This document shows, piece after piece, positions 34,241 to 45,489 of a DNA stretch of 64,000 nucleotides. The notes under the pieces were generated by a model, which saw only the letters and a list, made by a program, of their open reading frames with translations, did not search any database and had not been told where the DNA came from. Position 1 is the stretch's first letter, and every line of letters begins with the position of its first letter. Location: positions 22,697,520-22,761,519 of the forward strand of contig CM071930.1 in assembly GCA_016081115.2 (NCBI GenBank), given 5' to 3'. The position numbers and the translations under genes are program-made. The DNA is from Rehmannia glutinosa (lineage: Eukaryota > Streptophyta > Magnoliopsida > Lamiales > Orobanchaceae).

Positions 34241-34943
34241 TTGGTGCAGAGGCCAACCCATCAAAATGTTATTGGCACAAAATGGGTTTTTAGAAACAAG
34301 ATGAATGAGGAAGGATCTGTGGTGAGAAACAAGGCAAGATTGGTAGCCAAAGGGTATTGCCAAGAAGATGGAATAGATTTTGATGAAACCTTTGCCCCTG
34401 TTGCTAGATTGGAAGCAATAAGAATGTTTCTTGCCTATGCTGCACATAAGAACTTCACTGTGTATCAAATGGATGTGAAGAGTGCATTTCTAAATGGACT
34501 GCTAGAGGAAGAAGTCTATGTTGAACAACCTCCGGTTTTGAAGCGAGAAGACTATTGAAGATAAGGTGTACAAGCTCAAGAAAGCATTATACGGATTGAA
34601 ACAGGCACCAAGAGCATGGTATGACACATTGTCTCAATTTCTAACTGACAATGGATTCACCAAAGGCAAAGTGGAAAGAACACTCTTCAGAATTGAAGAT
34701 GGAGAGAGTATCTTGCTTGTTCAAATATATGTGGATGTCATCATTTTTGGATCCACAAATAAAGAGATGTGTGATAAGTTCTCAAACCTCATGCAAGGCA
34801 AATTTGAGATGAGTATGATGGGAGAGCTGACTTTCTTCCTAGGACTTCAAGTCAAGCAATTGAAGGATGGAACCTTCATAAGTCAAACAAAATACACCAG
34901 AGATTTAATGAAGAAATTTGGTATGGAAGAGAAGTCTTCGTGA
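34241..34943 (+). pseudogene. copia reverse transcriptase, catalytic residue mutated
   Basis: 34241-34558 covers IGTKWVFRNKMNEEG, ARLVAKGYCQEDGIDFDETF and YQMDVKSAFLNG. 34566-34943 continues KLKKALYGLKQAPRAWYDTL. The catalytic YVDD reads YVDV (34728-34739; GTC in place of an Asp codon), so polymerase activity should be lost even without the stop before 34560. Confidence 0.9.
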
Positions 34944-35673
34944 AAATACCAATGAACACATCGATCAAGATGGACATGGATGCAGATGGCAAGGCTGTAG
35001 ATCAAACTATATATAGACCACTTATTGGATCATTGCTCTACTTAACGACCAAACCAATGAGACCGGACATCACCTTTGCGATGAGTGCGTGTGCAAGATT
35101 TTAATCTGCACCAAAGAAAAACCACATGACCGCAACTAAAGAGAATCTAAGGTATTTGAAGGGATGCGGAAAGTTGGCTTATGGTATCCAAGGAAGGTGG
35201 ATTCAAGCTTATTGGTTACTCGGACTAAGACTATCTTTGGATGTAGAGTTGACGGGAAGAGTACTTGTACATGTCAAATGCTTGGAAATAGATTGGTTTC
35301 TGGTTTAGCAAGAAGCAAAATTCAATAGCCACATCCACAGCTGAAACATAGTACATAGTTGTGGGCAGCTGTTGTGCCAAGTCATATGGATGAGACAACA
35401 GCTGAGAGACTATGAGATTGAAGAAAAAGAAATTCCAATTATGTGTGATAACACTAGTGCTATTGCAATCACTCAGAATCCTTTGTTGCATTCAAGAAAA
35501 CAAAGCACATTGATGTCAGATATCATTTTATAAGAGATCATGTTGAAAAGAAAGACATCACTTTGGAATATATCTCAACTGATAAGCAGTTAGCTGGCAT
35601 ATTCACTAAGCCCCTATGTGAATCAAGATTTGAAGAGCTTAAGAATGAGCTAGGGTTAATTGAGCTGAGTTAA
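34944..35673 (+). pseudogene. copia RNase H, broken
   Basis: Pieces include RPDITFAMSACARF (about 35050), ENLRYLKGCGKLAYGI (about 35145), and the C-terminus HIDVRYHFIRDH ... IFTKPL ... ELGLIELS ending at about 35672, the usual end of copia pol. Multiple frame changes. Confidence 0.8.
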
Positions 35674-36232
35674 CACTCATAAGACTCAATCAACAGAGAT
35701 AGTCGATGAGAAAATGAGAAAAGAGCAAGTTTCACAAATCAGCCAAGTGAAGCAGCCATATCGGAAAGTCAGCTCTATCGAGTTAGCTGACAGCTGAGTC
35801 ATTTAATGGAAAGAGAGAAGCAAAGTTAAGACATATTTGATTTAAGCTGAGTCATTTATAAACTAAGTAACAAAAACACAGTCGTTTTAAATGAGCGGGA
35901 ATGTTTTTAAGGATGACGTCAACGTAATAATGATGGGTACAGTAAAAAGCTGCACAATAAGCATATGATTGGATATTAATGTTGCCGCATTAAATGCGAG
36001 GAATTAAATGCGGTTTGACGTCTTAATCTGTGCCATTGATCTCGATCAAAAAATTCAAATCCAAAGTCATGTCCTTTCATAACCCTTATATATACGGTTT
36101 TCAGTCTTCTCTCTCCCCTACTGAAACTGTTCATCTTCAAAGCAAAGGCAAAGCAAGTTTCTTTTTTCTCTCGAAAACCCTAAGAGTTCTCAAGCAAGTT
36201 ATTCTATTTTTAATCGGTAAAATTCTCTGAAA
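35674..36232 (+). promoter_or_regulatory. spacer with promoter-like sequence upstream of the copia accessory ORF
   Basis: A gene-like 5' end: TGACGTC at about 36016, TATATATA at about 36088-36095, then a pyrimidine-rich leader (TTCTCTCTCCCCTACTG) and ATG at 36233, about 140 bases from the TATA. This suggests separate transcription of the downstream ORF. Inference only. Confidence 0.45.
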
Positions 36233-39230
36233 ATGGCACCAAAGATCGACTATGTCAAGCTCTCCAAGCAAATCCACTCAAGATCATCAGTTGACTTCGA
36301 AGGAATGGTGAAGCAGGGTTCTGATGAAACCCTTGTTCTGAAAATCGCTGAGATGCTAGAAAATTCAGGTCTCAAGGCTTTTCTAACCATGGAGTACTCC
36401 CACACCTACCTTGAGGAGGTAACGATGTTCTATGTCAACGCAAAAGTGCAGGACGAAGGAATCAAGTCTTCTGTCCACCGCAAAAACATCACAATAAGTG
36501 CTAAGGACCTTGCTGAGCACTGCTTGTTGCCGTCGGAAGGCATAAAGGAGATACATGAAGCTGATGTAGACTTGGCTGCTGCATGGAAAGAAGTAGCCAA
36601 ACCTGAGTATGATGCTAAGGTAGTCTACACAGCTGACAAGAAATTGCTGAAGGACGACTATCATACGTTGATGGATGTCATCTCCAAATGCGTAGATATG
36701 AAGTTTGGCAGTTCCAACCAGCTGTCAAAGAATAAGCTGATCGTCATGGACGCGATCATGCAGGGCAAGAAGGTTAACTGGGCTGAGTTCGTATACAACA
36801 GACTCTGCCAGAATGTTTTAAACAATACCTTTAAGGAGGATGGATCTTTTGGAGGATCACTTGGATATGGTCTTGTAATTGGCCACTTGCTGGAAGTGAA
36901 AGGTGTTGCCCTTCGCCATGGCAAACTGTTTCACGTGAACAAGAGGATGTTCCGGGCAAACCTCTCAGGTGCCCAGAAGAGAGCTCATGTGAAGAGAGCT
37001 GACACAATGGAGGGGAATCAGCTGATTCCGAAGACACAACAGCCACCCCTCCTCCAAAGAAAAAAGTTGCCCCTGCAGCTCCGAAGAAGAAGGTTGCCCC
37101 TGCAACTAAGAAAAAGGATGCACCTTACCCTACAACCGAGTCCCCTGCCCGTGCAGTCGAGTCACCTGCCCCTACAGCCGAAACTCCTGCCCCTGAAGCA
37201 GAGTTTGTGAAGGAACCCTTAATTCCTTCCACAGTCGTGAAGAAGAAGAGAGCTACCAAGCCCAAGAAGGCAGTTCCTTCTAAGAAAGGTACTCAAGCCG
37301 CAGATGAGGCCACTAAATCAGAACAAGAAGTCCCTCTAGTTCGTCTAAGAAAAAGTAGGTTGGTCAAGAGATCCGATCTTGAGAAGATAGCCGAGTCTGC
37401 CACTCAGCTAGAAAAAGAAGTTGAGGCTAACGACACTCGGGAAGAAGCGATCTCTGAAGTAATTGATGAATCGACTAAGTCTCACGATGATGTCACGTAG
37501 ATACCATCCAAGACACAAAATATGCGAGAGGAGGAAATAAAGCATCGAGACAATCGAACCTACGATTGAAAAGGTTGTCTCCCACCTGCTTGATCGTCTT
37601 TGTTGAAGCGAGGAGGAAGAGTCTCTTGCCTTCAATTCACGAAAAAGGAGGACAAGAAGAGCGAAGATGATGACGACAATATAATCATGTATTCTCCACT
37701 ATATCCGGACATCCGAGACGCATACGAGACCGGAGGGCATGGAAACTTGATCACTCAAGGGTACAATTCGCTCACCCTGAGTTCATTGATGAAGAAAAGG
37801 AATTGCTGCTATTTCTCGGTGTTAAACACTGTGCTACAGGACCTTGATGAAGAAAACTGCATGGATATTCTTCACATCATCAGGGAGAAAGAAAAAGAAA
37901 GAGCAGCTGAGGAAGCACAAACACTTGAGAAAGCCAAGATGTGCGAGTTTACTGGCTCTCTCGACCACACTCATACACATCTCGATGTGTACTCTGATAG
38001 TGTCGAGGATCCCATTGCTGCAGCAGAGAAGACGGATATGCAACAGGCTCTGAGGGAATCCAGGCTAATGCAAGAGCAGCAATTGTTTGACTGACCATGA
38101 GAGTTGTCTCAATTTCTCCTACAGACCGATCCTCTGGGAGTGGCACAACACATTGCCTCAGTCGTCGCTGCAGCCACGTCCCGTGTACAATCGGAGGATG
38201 GATCCAAGGGCACTGGCAATGACATGGGATTTTGGGCACCCAAGTTGAGCCAACTCCTGAAGAAGGTGTTATACCACACCTACGGGCCGAGCACTCAAAG
38301 GAAAAGGCCGCGAGTCAGGAGCAGAGTGACCCCACTGTTAGTCACTCAGCTGGTGCACCAGCTGAGGGAGAAGCTCTCTCCACCACAGCAGAGTTGGAGG
38401 ATGCTATGGAAGACTCCAACTTGAAGAAAGGAGGCGAATTGGAAACAGAAAAATAATCGCAGCAGAGTGACATTGACGAGGCTCAGACAGTTGAGTCTGT
38501 CCCAGCTGAAGTGTCAACTGCTTTGAAGGCTAATGACACTGTTCTTACAGTCGAGGCATAGGATGGAGATGCCCTGGGAGTTAACACTCTGGGCAGTGAA
38601 AAGTGCAATCCAAGGAGTAGAGACTCCTATGGATGCCATGGTCGAAGACCCTAAGGCAAGCGATCGTCGAAGGGAATGTCGAAGACCCTAAGACGATTGA
38701 GACCGTCGAAGGGAACATCAAGGCCTCGCAAACATTGAGTCTGTTGGAGGTATTGAAGGCCTAAGGGAGGTTGATACTTCCCTAGGTAAGGGTCAAAAGA
38801 TACAGAACATTCCTTCGGTTCAAAGCGCTGAAATAGAACAGGAGATAAACGCACTTCATGACTCCCAGGAGAAACTTGATATATCATTCTTGGGGTCAGA
38901 ATATGAAGCTGAGTCCACTCCGATTTCAGATCCTAAGGACCCAGCTGAGGATGTTCTCAAAATAAAGAGCCAACTAAGTGACAAAGCAGCTCGTCAAAAA
39001 TTCAACTTCGATGATGAGCCAAGCCCACAGGTCTCATCATCATCCGATGACGCTGATGATGTAGCAGAGGACCATGTACTTCATTTAGAAAAATCTACTA
39101 AAACCGAAGACGCTGTTAAGATAGCTGAGGCTCAGTCAGCTGGGCAAAGCAATCCCAAAGCCCCAAATGGCGAGTCAATCACGTGAAGCTTACACAACTG
39201 CAACAATAATGACTACACCAGACCCGTCAT
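36233..39230 (+). pseudogene. copia 3' accessory ORF, first part
   Basis: 36233-37210 is an open frame of 325 codons. Its first 250 residues form a compact domain (DFEGMVKQGSDETLVLKIAE ... RKNITISAKDLAEHCLLPSE ... LSKNKLIVMDAIMQGKKVNW) resembling the 'putative plant transposon protein' domain carried by many plant LTR elements. I recall similar proteins from Lamiales, without a search. A Pro/Lys repeat tail follows, then frames 37207-37500, 37600-38094, 38232-38456 and 38890-39186, rich in Glu, Ser and Thr. Function unknown; it occupies the position called env-like in SIRE elements, but I see no signal peptide or membrane span. The ORF is cut by the solo LTR. Confidence 0.6.
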
Positions 39231-40663
39231 TGTTAAGTTGGTTTTTATACCAATGTATTGAGTATTCTAGACTAGGATTTTGCGGGGTTTTCAAGTATTT
39301 TAGCGTCGTTTGAGTCGAGTTTGTGTCATTAGTTGTCGTTTGAGAGTCGAGATAGGTCTTGGATGCCGAAATTGATGAAAACAGCGAAAAACGTGTTTGG
39401 GTGGAAGAAATCACATTTGAAGAAGAGGAAAAGAGGAAAATCACATTTTTTGGGCTTGAGTCGTCTTGGCGCTACGCTAGACCTTCAGACCCAGTATGCG
39501 GGGTGAAAAAACCGTGGCAAGCGGCGTGCAATTTTTAAGTGGCGGCTACGCTTTCCAATCATTAGCGCCCTTGCAGCCGAGATGGTGCGAAATGGCGCTG
39601 CAGCGCCCCATCTTTGGCGCTGCAGCGCCGGGCGGATATTTGAGACGGGCGCCGCAGCGCCGTGCTGTGGCGCCGCAGCGCCCCTGGGCGGAAATTACAA
39701 TGTAACTTATTCCTTTTTCTTGGACTTTTGTGGGAGTATAAATAGAGGTCTTGGGGCGTGAAATTAGGGATCTTGGACCCTTGGGCAGCCAACAAAACAA
39801 CTAGAAGACAATAGAGAAGGCTTGGAATATCTTGGGAAAGGCTTGGAGAAGAAGATTGAAGGATTCTACCATCTAGAAATAGAGAAGATTCCCCAACTCT
39901 TATTCTTATTTTGTTGCTTTCTTCATATCTTGTAAGATGTATTGTTGTATTCCTATGGATTCATTTTCTTCAATCATGAGCTAAACTCTATAATTCTAGA
40001 GGGATGATGTAATCATTGTTTGAACTTATGTTTTGAAATTGTGGTTTGTCAATCTAGATCTATCAATTTATTTGTGCTATTTGGATCTATTGCTTCTAAA
40101 TTACTTGATCAATAATTTAGATTGTTTGGTGTATTTGATTTGACACTTGAGAGAGGTAATTGAATACATGACCTTTGAATAGCATAACCTAGGATTTCAT
40201 AGAATTGAGAGATTTATGAATCCTTTGAAGTTATTTATCAAGATTCATAGTTTTTATTGAGATTTTAATTGGTGATTTTTATAGAGATATTGATTTCGCA
40301 ATTGAATCTAAAATCATTTAGCACTTGAGAGAGGGAATGATTATTGTAGAAATCTTGACTTATAAATTGGTAATTGATGATTGATAAACCATATTGACAA
40401 CATAAGGGATAACTAGATTCATCATACCTCTAGAATTCATTTAATCATTTGGATAAATTCATTGATATTTTCATAGTCTTAATTTATTTTTAGTATTTAT
40501 AGTATAATCAACTCCATCAATTATTAAATTTCTAAATAAAGTTAGACTACTATATTATAGTACTTAGCAATAATTCGATAATTATTCCCTGTGGATTCGA
40601 CAACCTTACTACTCTATATTAAAACTTGACACCGTAGACTTGCGGTTAGAAAAATATCTAACA
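39231..40663 (+). mobile_element. solo LTR, Athila-like, nested in the copia accessory ORF
   Basis: TGTTAAG...TAACA ends and a perfect TSD GTCAT (39226-39230 and 40664-40668) define a 1,433-bp LTR with no internal region. It contains a TATA box (TATAAATAGAGG, about 39737). Near its end is ATTCCCTGTGGATTCGAC, a phrase typical of Athila-group LTRs. Two perfect and two near-perfect GGCGCYGCAGCGCC palindromes lie at 39594-39682. Orientation is inferred from the TATA box and the end phrase. Confidence 0.9.
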
Positions 40664-42687
40664 GTCATCATAGGCACAAACCTCGCAAACCATCCCATAT
40701 GTGCGCGATGATGCCTTTCAGGAAATGTTTCCTTTCACTCAAATCCTACCAGAGTTAGAAGAAGAGACCGCCGCTCAACAACGAAGATTCACTGTAAGAG
40801 AAGATCCAATCCTTCCCACTGACACCATTGTTCTAGCTGAATTCAACTTTGATGAAGAGTGGCCTGCAGCTGAATCAAGTGAGACAACTGAGATTCGTGA
40901 GGTATTCAAGAAAATCTATGAAGAGATTGAGAAGATTGAAAGACATCGAGCCTCACTCGACTTAAGATCGACACCGTTGGCTAAACTCCATGCGATCCCA
41001 AAAACTAAATTCGTCTCCTCATCAATTTGGCCGGCATTAGGGAAAGTTATTCTTTGCTCCGGTCAATCGGTTTGGCTACCTGGTGACACATCTTCCGTTC
41101 GATTCGGGGACAACTTGTTAGGTTTCGTCATATCGCATGGCTTGATATTCTCGTTCACGTCCTGGAAACTTTTTTCTCGGCCGCATATCCGATTATTATT
41201 TTGATAATTCATGGCACTTCTCGGCTGATTTAGGTGCTTGATGTTCGAGATATGATCAAGCAAATCTTGGCTTTGATGCCGATTGCTCCAGGATCCGCAT
41301 GACAGGAGGGTTTGGCGTCGGTCGGTTTATGGAGAGGTCAAAGGAAGGTCTTTTCGTAATGGATGACCTCGGGGATGCTACCCTCACAACCCACTTGAGA
41401 GGGATATTTGTACGAATCATGGAATGGTCTCAATAGCAAGACGCGACTCGAACAAGTTCATTATTTAAAAGCATTATATGGCAGAATGCTCGTCTGGATG
41501 GCCGATAACGCTGATATCAAACAAAGGATGCAAGCTTACATCGTAAGGTTACACGAGTCTCACAATACTGAAATGGAGCTGCTGCAAGAATTCCAGAGAA
41601 AAGAAATTCTGCGCCTTGAGAACACAATGATCGATAAATTCAGCCTACTCATGGCTGAAATGAAGTTGGTGGCAACCGAGTCCAAGGCAACTCGCTCAGA
41701 ATTTTGAGCAGCTTATGCAACAACTGACTCCAAACAAAATTCATCTCTAAGAAGACTCGACTTCATGCTCGCAGGCATGTTCCCTGGGGTCCCTCTTTCC
41801 TTTGATGATACTAAAAAGGGGGAAGAGGAGTCCCTAAGGAAATTAAAAGAAGAAAAGTTGAAAGAATCTGCAGCTGAGAAGGAAGGAAAAGCAGCTGAGG
41901 GGGAACGTTCAAAAGATCGTACCTTAATGATAGCTGAAACCCCTCAACAGGGTCAAATTACTGCCTCCATCCTGAGCAAACTCCCCGTAACCCTACCCAT
42001 TGAGCACTCTGCTGTGCCAATGTTGGAGAAAAGAAGAATCATTGAAGCAGGGATTGAGGAGTTTTCCAAAAAGCAGGATGCCCGAGTTCAAGAAGTGCTA
42101 AAACAGTATGGTGGTATTCCAGCAGGGAAGGATCAAGATGCTGACCCTGACAATGGATCTGAGCCTAGATTAGTTGAAGAATTCAAAACGCTCGAATCCG
42201 AAAGCTATTTCCAAGGAATGTCACTAGCCCAAGCCTAGGATCTGTATTGGGAGAAAGGTCTCGCATTGTGTGAAGAAGGTGTCGAAAGCGGACTTCCAAA
42301 GAATCGCTCAGGTGTGAAGCGAAGACTCCGTGCGAAGACACACCCAGAGGAAGAAGAATAAGTGGTGGTGGAAGAGGTTTCCGACCTCGACCACAACCCA
42401 AGAATATTGAATATGTAGACCCTAGAAAGAAAGGGAGGATCTACTGGGCTGGGTATGATGAAGTGGCCAATCTGGAAGTGGCAAGAAAGAACGCAGATGC
42501 AGTAAGAAGACAAGAAGAAGAGAATGAAAGGCAAACACAACAATGGCTCGAGAGGAAGCGGAGGGATGATGCTTCTAAAAGAGCCTATGAAAAGAAGCAA
42601 AGAGCTGCAGAAGAAGAAAGAAAAAGGAAGAGACCTAATGACTCCAAAAGAGCTGAAGAAGAAAGAAGGAGGCAGCGAGGGCATTGA
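40664..42687 (+). pseudogene. copia 3' accessory ORF, second part
   Basis: Continues after the solo LTR: 40701-41204 (DDAFQEMFPFTQILPELEEE), 41408-41707, 41765-42238 and 42463-42687. The protein is strongly charged and predicted coiled coil, ending in an Arg/Glu-rich tail (KRAYEKKQRAAEEERKRKRP). Frames change several times. Without the solo LTR the accessory ORF would span about 5 kb. No catalytic motif seen. Confidence 0.55.
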
Positions 42688-42989
42688 AGTGTTGCTGCGA
42701 ACCCCTTCATGTATATTACTTATGTAAATACATTTTTAGTAAGTCATCTGAAATACTTAGTGATTTTTCCTGTAATTTTTCACTTTGTATTTACTCTTGT
42801 ATCATAGCATAGATATGTGTTTTGCTTTGATAAAGAATGCTATGATACCATTTGTAAACAACTATGTAAAAGACAAGAATGCTATGACCAATAAAAGGAT
42901 CTATTGAAGCATACATTCTTTGTTACTGCATTGTCTGTATGTATCTTTGCTGTTTACATTTTGTTGAATGTTTTTAAGTTTTGGCATCA

Positions 42990-43005
42990 TCAAAAAGGGG
43001 GAAAT
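42990..43005 (+). promoter_or_regulatory. copia polypurine tract
   Basis: CAAAAAGGGGGAAAT directly before the 3' LTR; primes plus-strand DNA synthesis. Confidence 0.9.
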
Positions 43006-44496
43006 TGTTGGGAAATTTATCTTGTAGATTTTGATGATACTATGTAAAACTTAAACTAGAAAGTTGGCACCCCATTTTCCTTGTAATTTGTATTGTAATA
43101 GATAGGGTTGGAAAAGCTTAGTCAAGTCAGCTATGCCTAGAAATACAAGAAGTCAACTGAAGACTGAAGTGAAGACTCCACTGCAAGACAACTGAGTATG
43201 GCAAAGAAAAAAAGTCAAGAACTCAACTGAAGGTGTATCAGCTGTGAATCAGCTGTATGGAGAGAGTCAGTCAAGTCAACTTAAGAAGCCAAGTCTCAAG
43301 TTAAAGTGACAGATGAGTCATCCGAGGATTGGAAGCTAGCTCAAGTCAGCTGGGGAATGATAGACTGCAGTCAAGTCAAGACAACTGAACGAGATCCGTT
43401 GATGAAAGTCAAGAATGTTACTCAGAATAGTAACATGTTAAAGTTGTCAGAGATAAAGTGTTAGTTCTAGTTGTGTGCAAAAGGAACAAACCAATGGGAT
43501 AAATACGAGGAAATGTCAACATCAAGGACTGCAACAAGACAAGCCAATGAACACAAGTGACTTTTGAAATTAGCCTATCTCTTCAACGGGCAACATTTCG
43601 AAAGTTCACTATTAAAGGCTGAGGAAATTCATTGAGAAAATGTGACCTTGCACACCTGAGAAATCAAGCATTATTCAAGTTATTAACCTGCAAATACTCT
43701 TAAGAATATTCAGGCTAATCCTCAAGCCTGAAACCCGAAGGAAATCGACCCAACACAAGCTGTGAAGGAAAGACAACTTCAAATCTGTTGAAGAGGAAAC
43801 TTTTGAAGAATCAAAAAGGCTCTACTTTCCAAGGAGGATTGTAGGAAATTTCAAGGTCGAACCAATATCAAGTTATTGGAGGGCTTCGTGATCAAATCCA
43901 AGAGCTTGAGAAAGTGAGCTAAAGTAGCAAGGCAGCTGCCCTGTGAAGAAGCTAAGTCGCAAGAGAAGCCAGCTGTGTGACCAAGGCTATCTCTAGACTG
44001 TCCACCATGTTGTAAACTGATCTATTACATAGTGGATTCCTCCAGGAGTTGGAGAAGAGAGGATTAGAAGAATTACCCATCTTCGAACCTCTATAAAAAT
44101 TAACTGTGTCATTTATTTTTCAGCACATTTATATTTCTGCACACTTTCATATCTGCTGATAAACTCATATTTGCTATCCAACTGATTAATAATCAAGTGC
44201 TTAAATCAAGTGTTAAAACAAGTTTAAAACAATTCAAAGGGTGTTAAGTCTTCCGCTTATAAAACCAACACAGACAAGTTAAATTTCAGGTTAAACAACC
44301 GAGTTATTCTATCAACATCTCTATCGAGTCTGTTGAGTGGCTAACTTAGCTGAATAACCAACTTAGTTGTCCCTCAAGCACACATCTGTTTGAGTTAACT
44401 CTGTAATAGTTTTAAAAGGACTAAAATCGAAAAGTTGGTAAAGTGTATTCGACCCAGCTCCCTTCTAAACCTTACTCACACCCCTTGGGACCTACA
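43006..44496 (+). repeat. copia 3' LTR
   Basis: 1,491 bp, TGTTGGGAAATTTATC to GGACCTACA, followed by TSD ACTTG. It differs from the 5' LTR by many substitutions and small indels, for example a 2-base and a 3-base insertion near 43262 and 43285. Confidence 0.93.
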
Positions 44497-45485
44497 ACTT
44501 GGATGGCATTTTCTATAGGTGGAGCGGACCTAATGGGGAAAATGCACATGTTGCGTCTATGGAAGCACGACCTGTGAATGTTGTTCCTACAAAAGAAAAT
44601 GATTTATCTCCACCATTAAACGAAACTACCGTTGATCTTGGGTATAAAGGTGGACCAAGTCAGTTTGATCATTGTACCTGCAAGCCATTGAAAAATTCTG
44701 TCGGAATGGGCCATAGTGGCGTTGGTAGTGAGGCGGGAACTCCATATATAACATCTAACTCCATTTCAGTTGATAATGATCTGCATGTGGACCAAGTGTT
44801 TCAAAGCAAGGATGAAATAATTCGGTAGTTGCAAATAATTTCTATGATGAAAAACAGAGAGTTCAAGTCAAAGAAATCCGATCAGGTTCGTTTTCCATCT
44901 GCACTGATGATAAATGCCAATGGAGACTACATGAAAGCAAATTGAGTGTTGGCAATATATGGGTCAAAAGAAGTACAATAACATCCACACATGCCCGTGG
45001 GACTTAATGAACCACCAACACCGTAATGCTAAATCAAAGGTGTTGGGTGATCTCATTAAATACAGGTTCAAGAATCCCACTCATGTAAATCCACCGGCGG
45101 CGGTGATTAGTGAATTGAAGCAATCACTCGGGGTTGAAATAGAGTGCGACAAAGCATGGAGGGCTAGGGAAGAGGCATTGAAACTAGTTATAGGGACACC
45201 CGATGACTCATTTAAGAAATTGCCTGCTTATTTTCATAGACTGAAGGAAGTGAACCCCATCACTATTACACATTGAAACAGATGGAGATGGGCACTTCAA
45301 ATACTGTTACATGTGCCTTGTCCAATCGTTACATGGGTTTTGGACTGCTATTCGTCCTGTTTTAGCTATTGATGGAACACATTTGAAAGGAAAGTATCGA
45401 GGTGTGTTGCTCATAGCTACCAGAATGGATGGGAATAAATAGATTTATCGATTGTCCTTTGTAATTGTTGATTCGGGCGGGTGGA
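44497..45485 (+). pseudogene. MULE transposase, DNA-binding and start of catalytic domain
   Basis: Resumes in the same frame as the part before the copia insertion. Then comes the MuDR-type DNA-binding region: VDQVFQSKDEIIR, a TAG, QVRFVSICTDDKCQWRLHES, and after a frame change NIHTCPWDLMNHQHRNAKSK. The MULE catalytic start PVLAIDGTHLKGKYRGVLLI holds the first Asp, followed by a TAG within ATRMDGNK...IY. The second Asp, Glu and SWIM zinc finger are absent. The gene stops near 45485 at a junction with the minus-strand gene. Confidence 0.85.
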
Positions 45486-45489
45486 CTGA

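Larger units (their letters stand above)
28606..44496 (+). mobile_element. SIRE-like Ty1/copia retrotransposon, 15.9 kb, nested in the MULE
   Basis: TSD ACTTG (28601-28605 and 44497-44501) flanks LTRs of 1,470 and 1,491 bp. Then come PBS TGGTATCAGAGC, gag, protease, integrase, RT and RNase H in copia order. A 3' region of more than 7 kb with an extra ORF follows, then polypurine tract AAAAAGGGGGAAAT and the 3' LTR. LTR size, order and extra ORF fit the SIRE/Maximus group. By eye the first 470 bp of the two LTRs differ at about 26 positions (5-6 percent), so it is much older than the chromovirus. All coding parts carry stops or frameshifts. Confidence 0.92.

Noticed and set aside
36233..39186. 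Envelope glycoprotein for the copia accessory ORF
   Set aside because: No signal peptide, membrane span or cleavage-like site can be seen; only the position matches the env-like region of SIRE elements.
39546..39800. Overlapping ORFs in the GC-rich part of the solo LTR
   Set aside because: Open in several frames because of the palindromic GCGC repeats; no protein family recognised.
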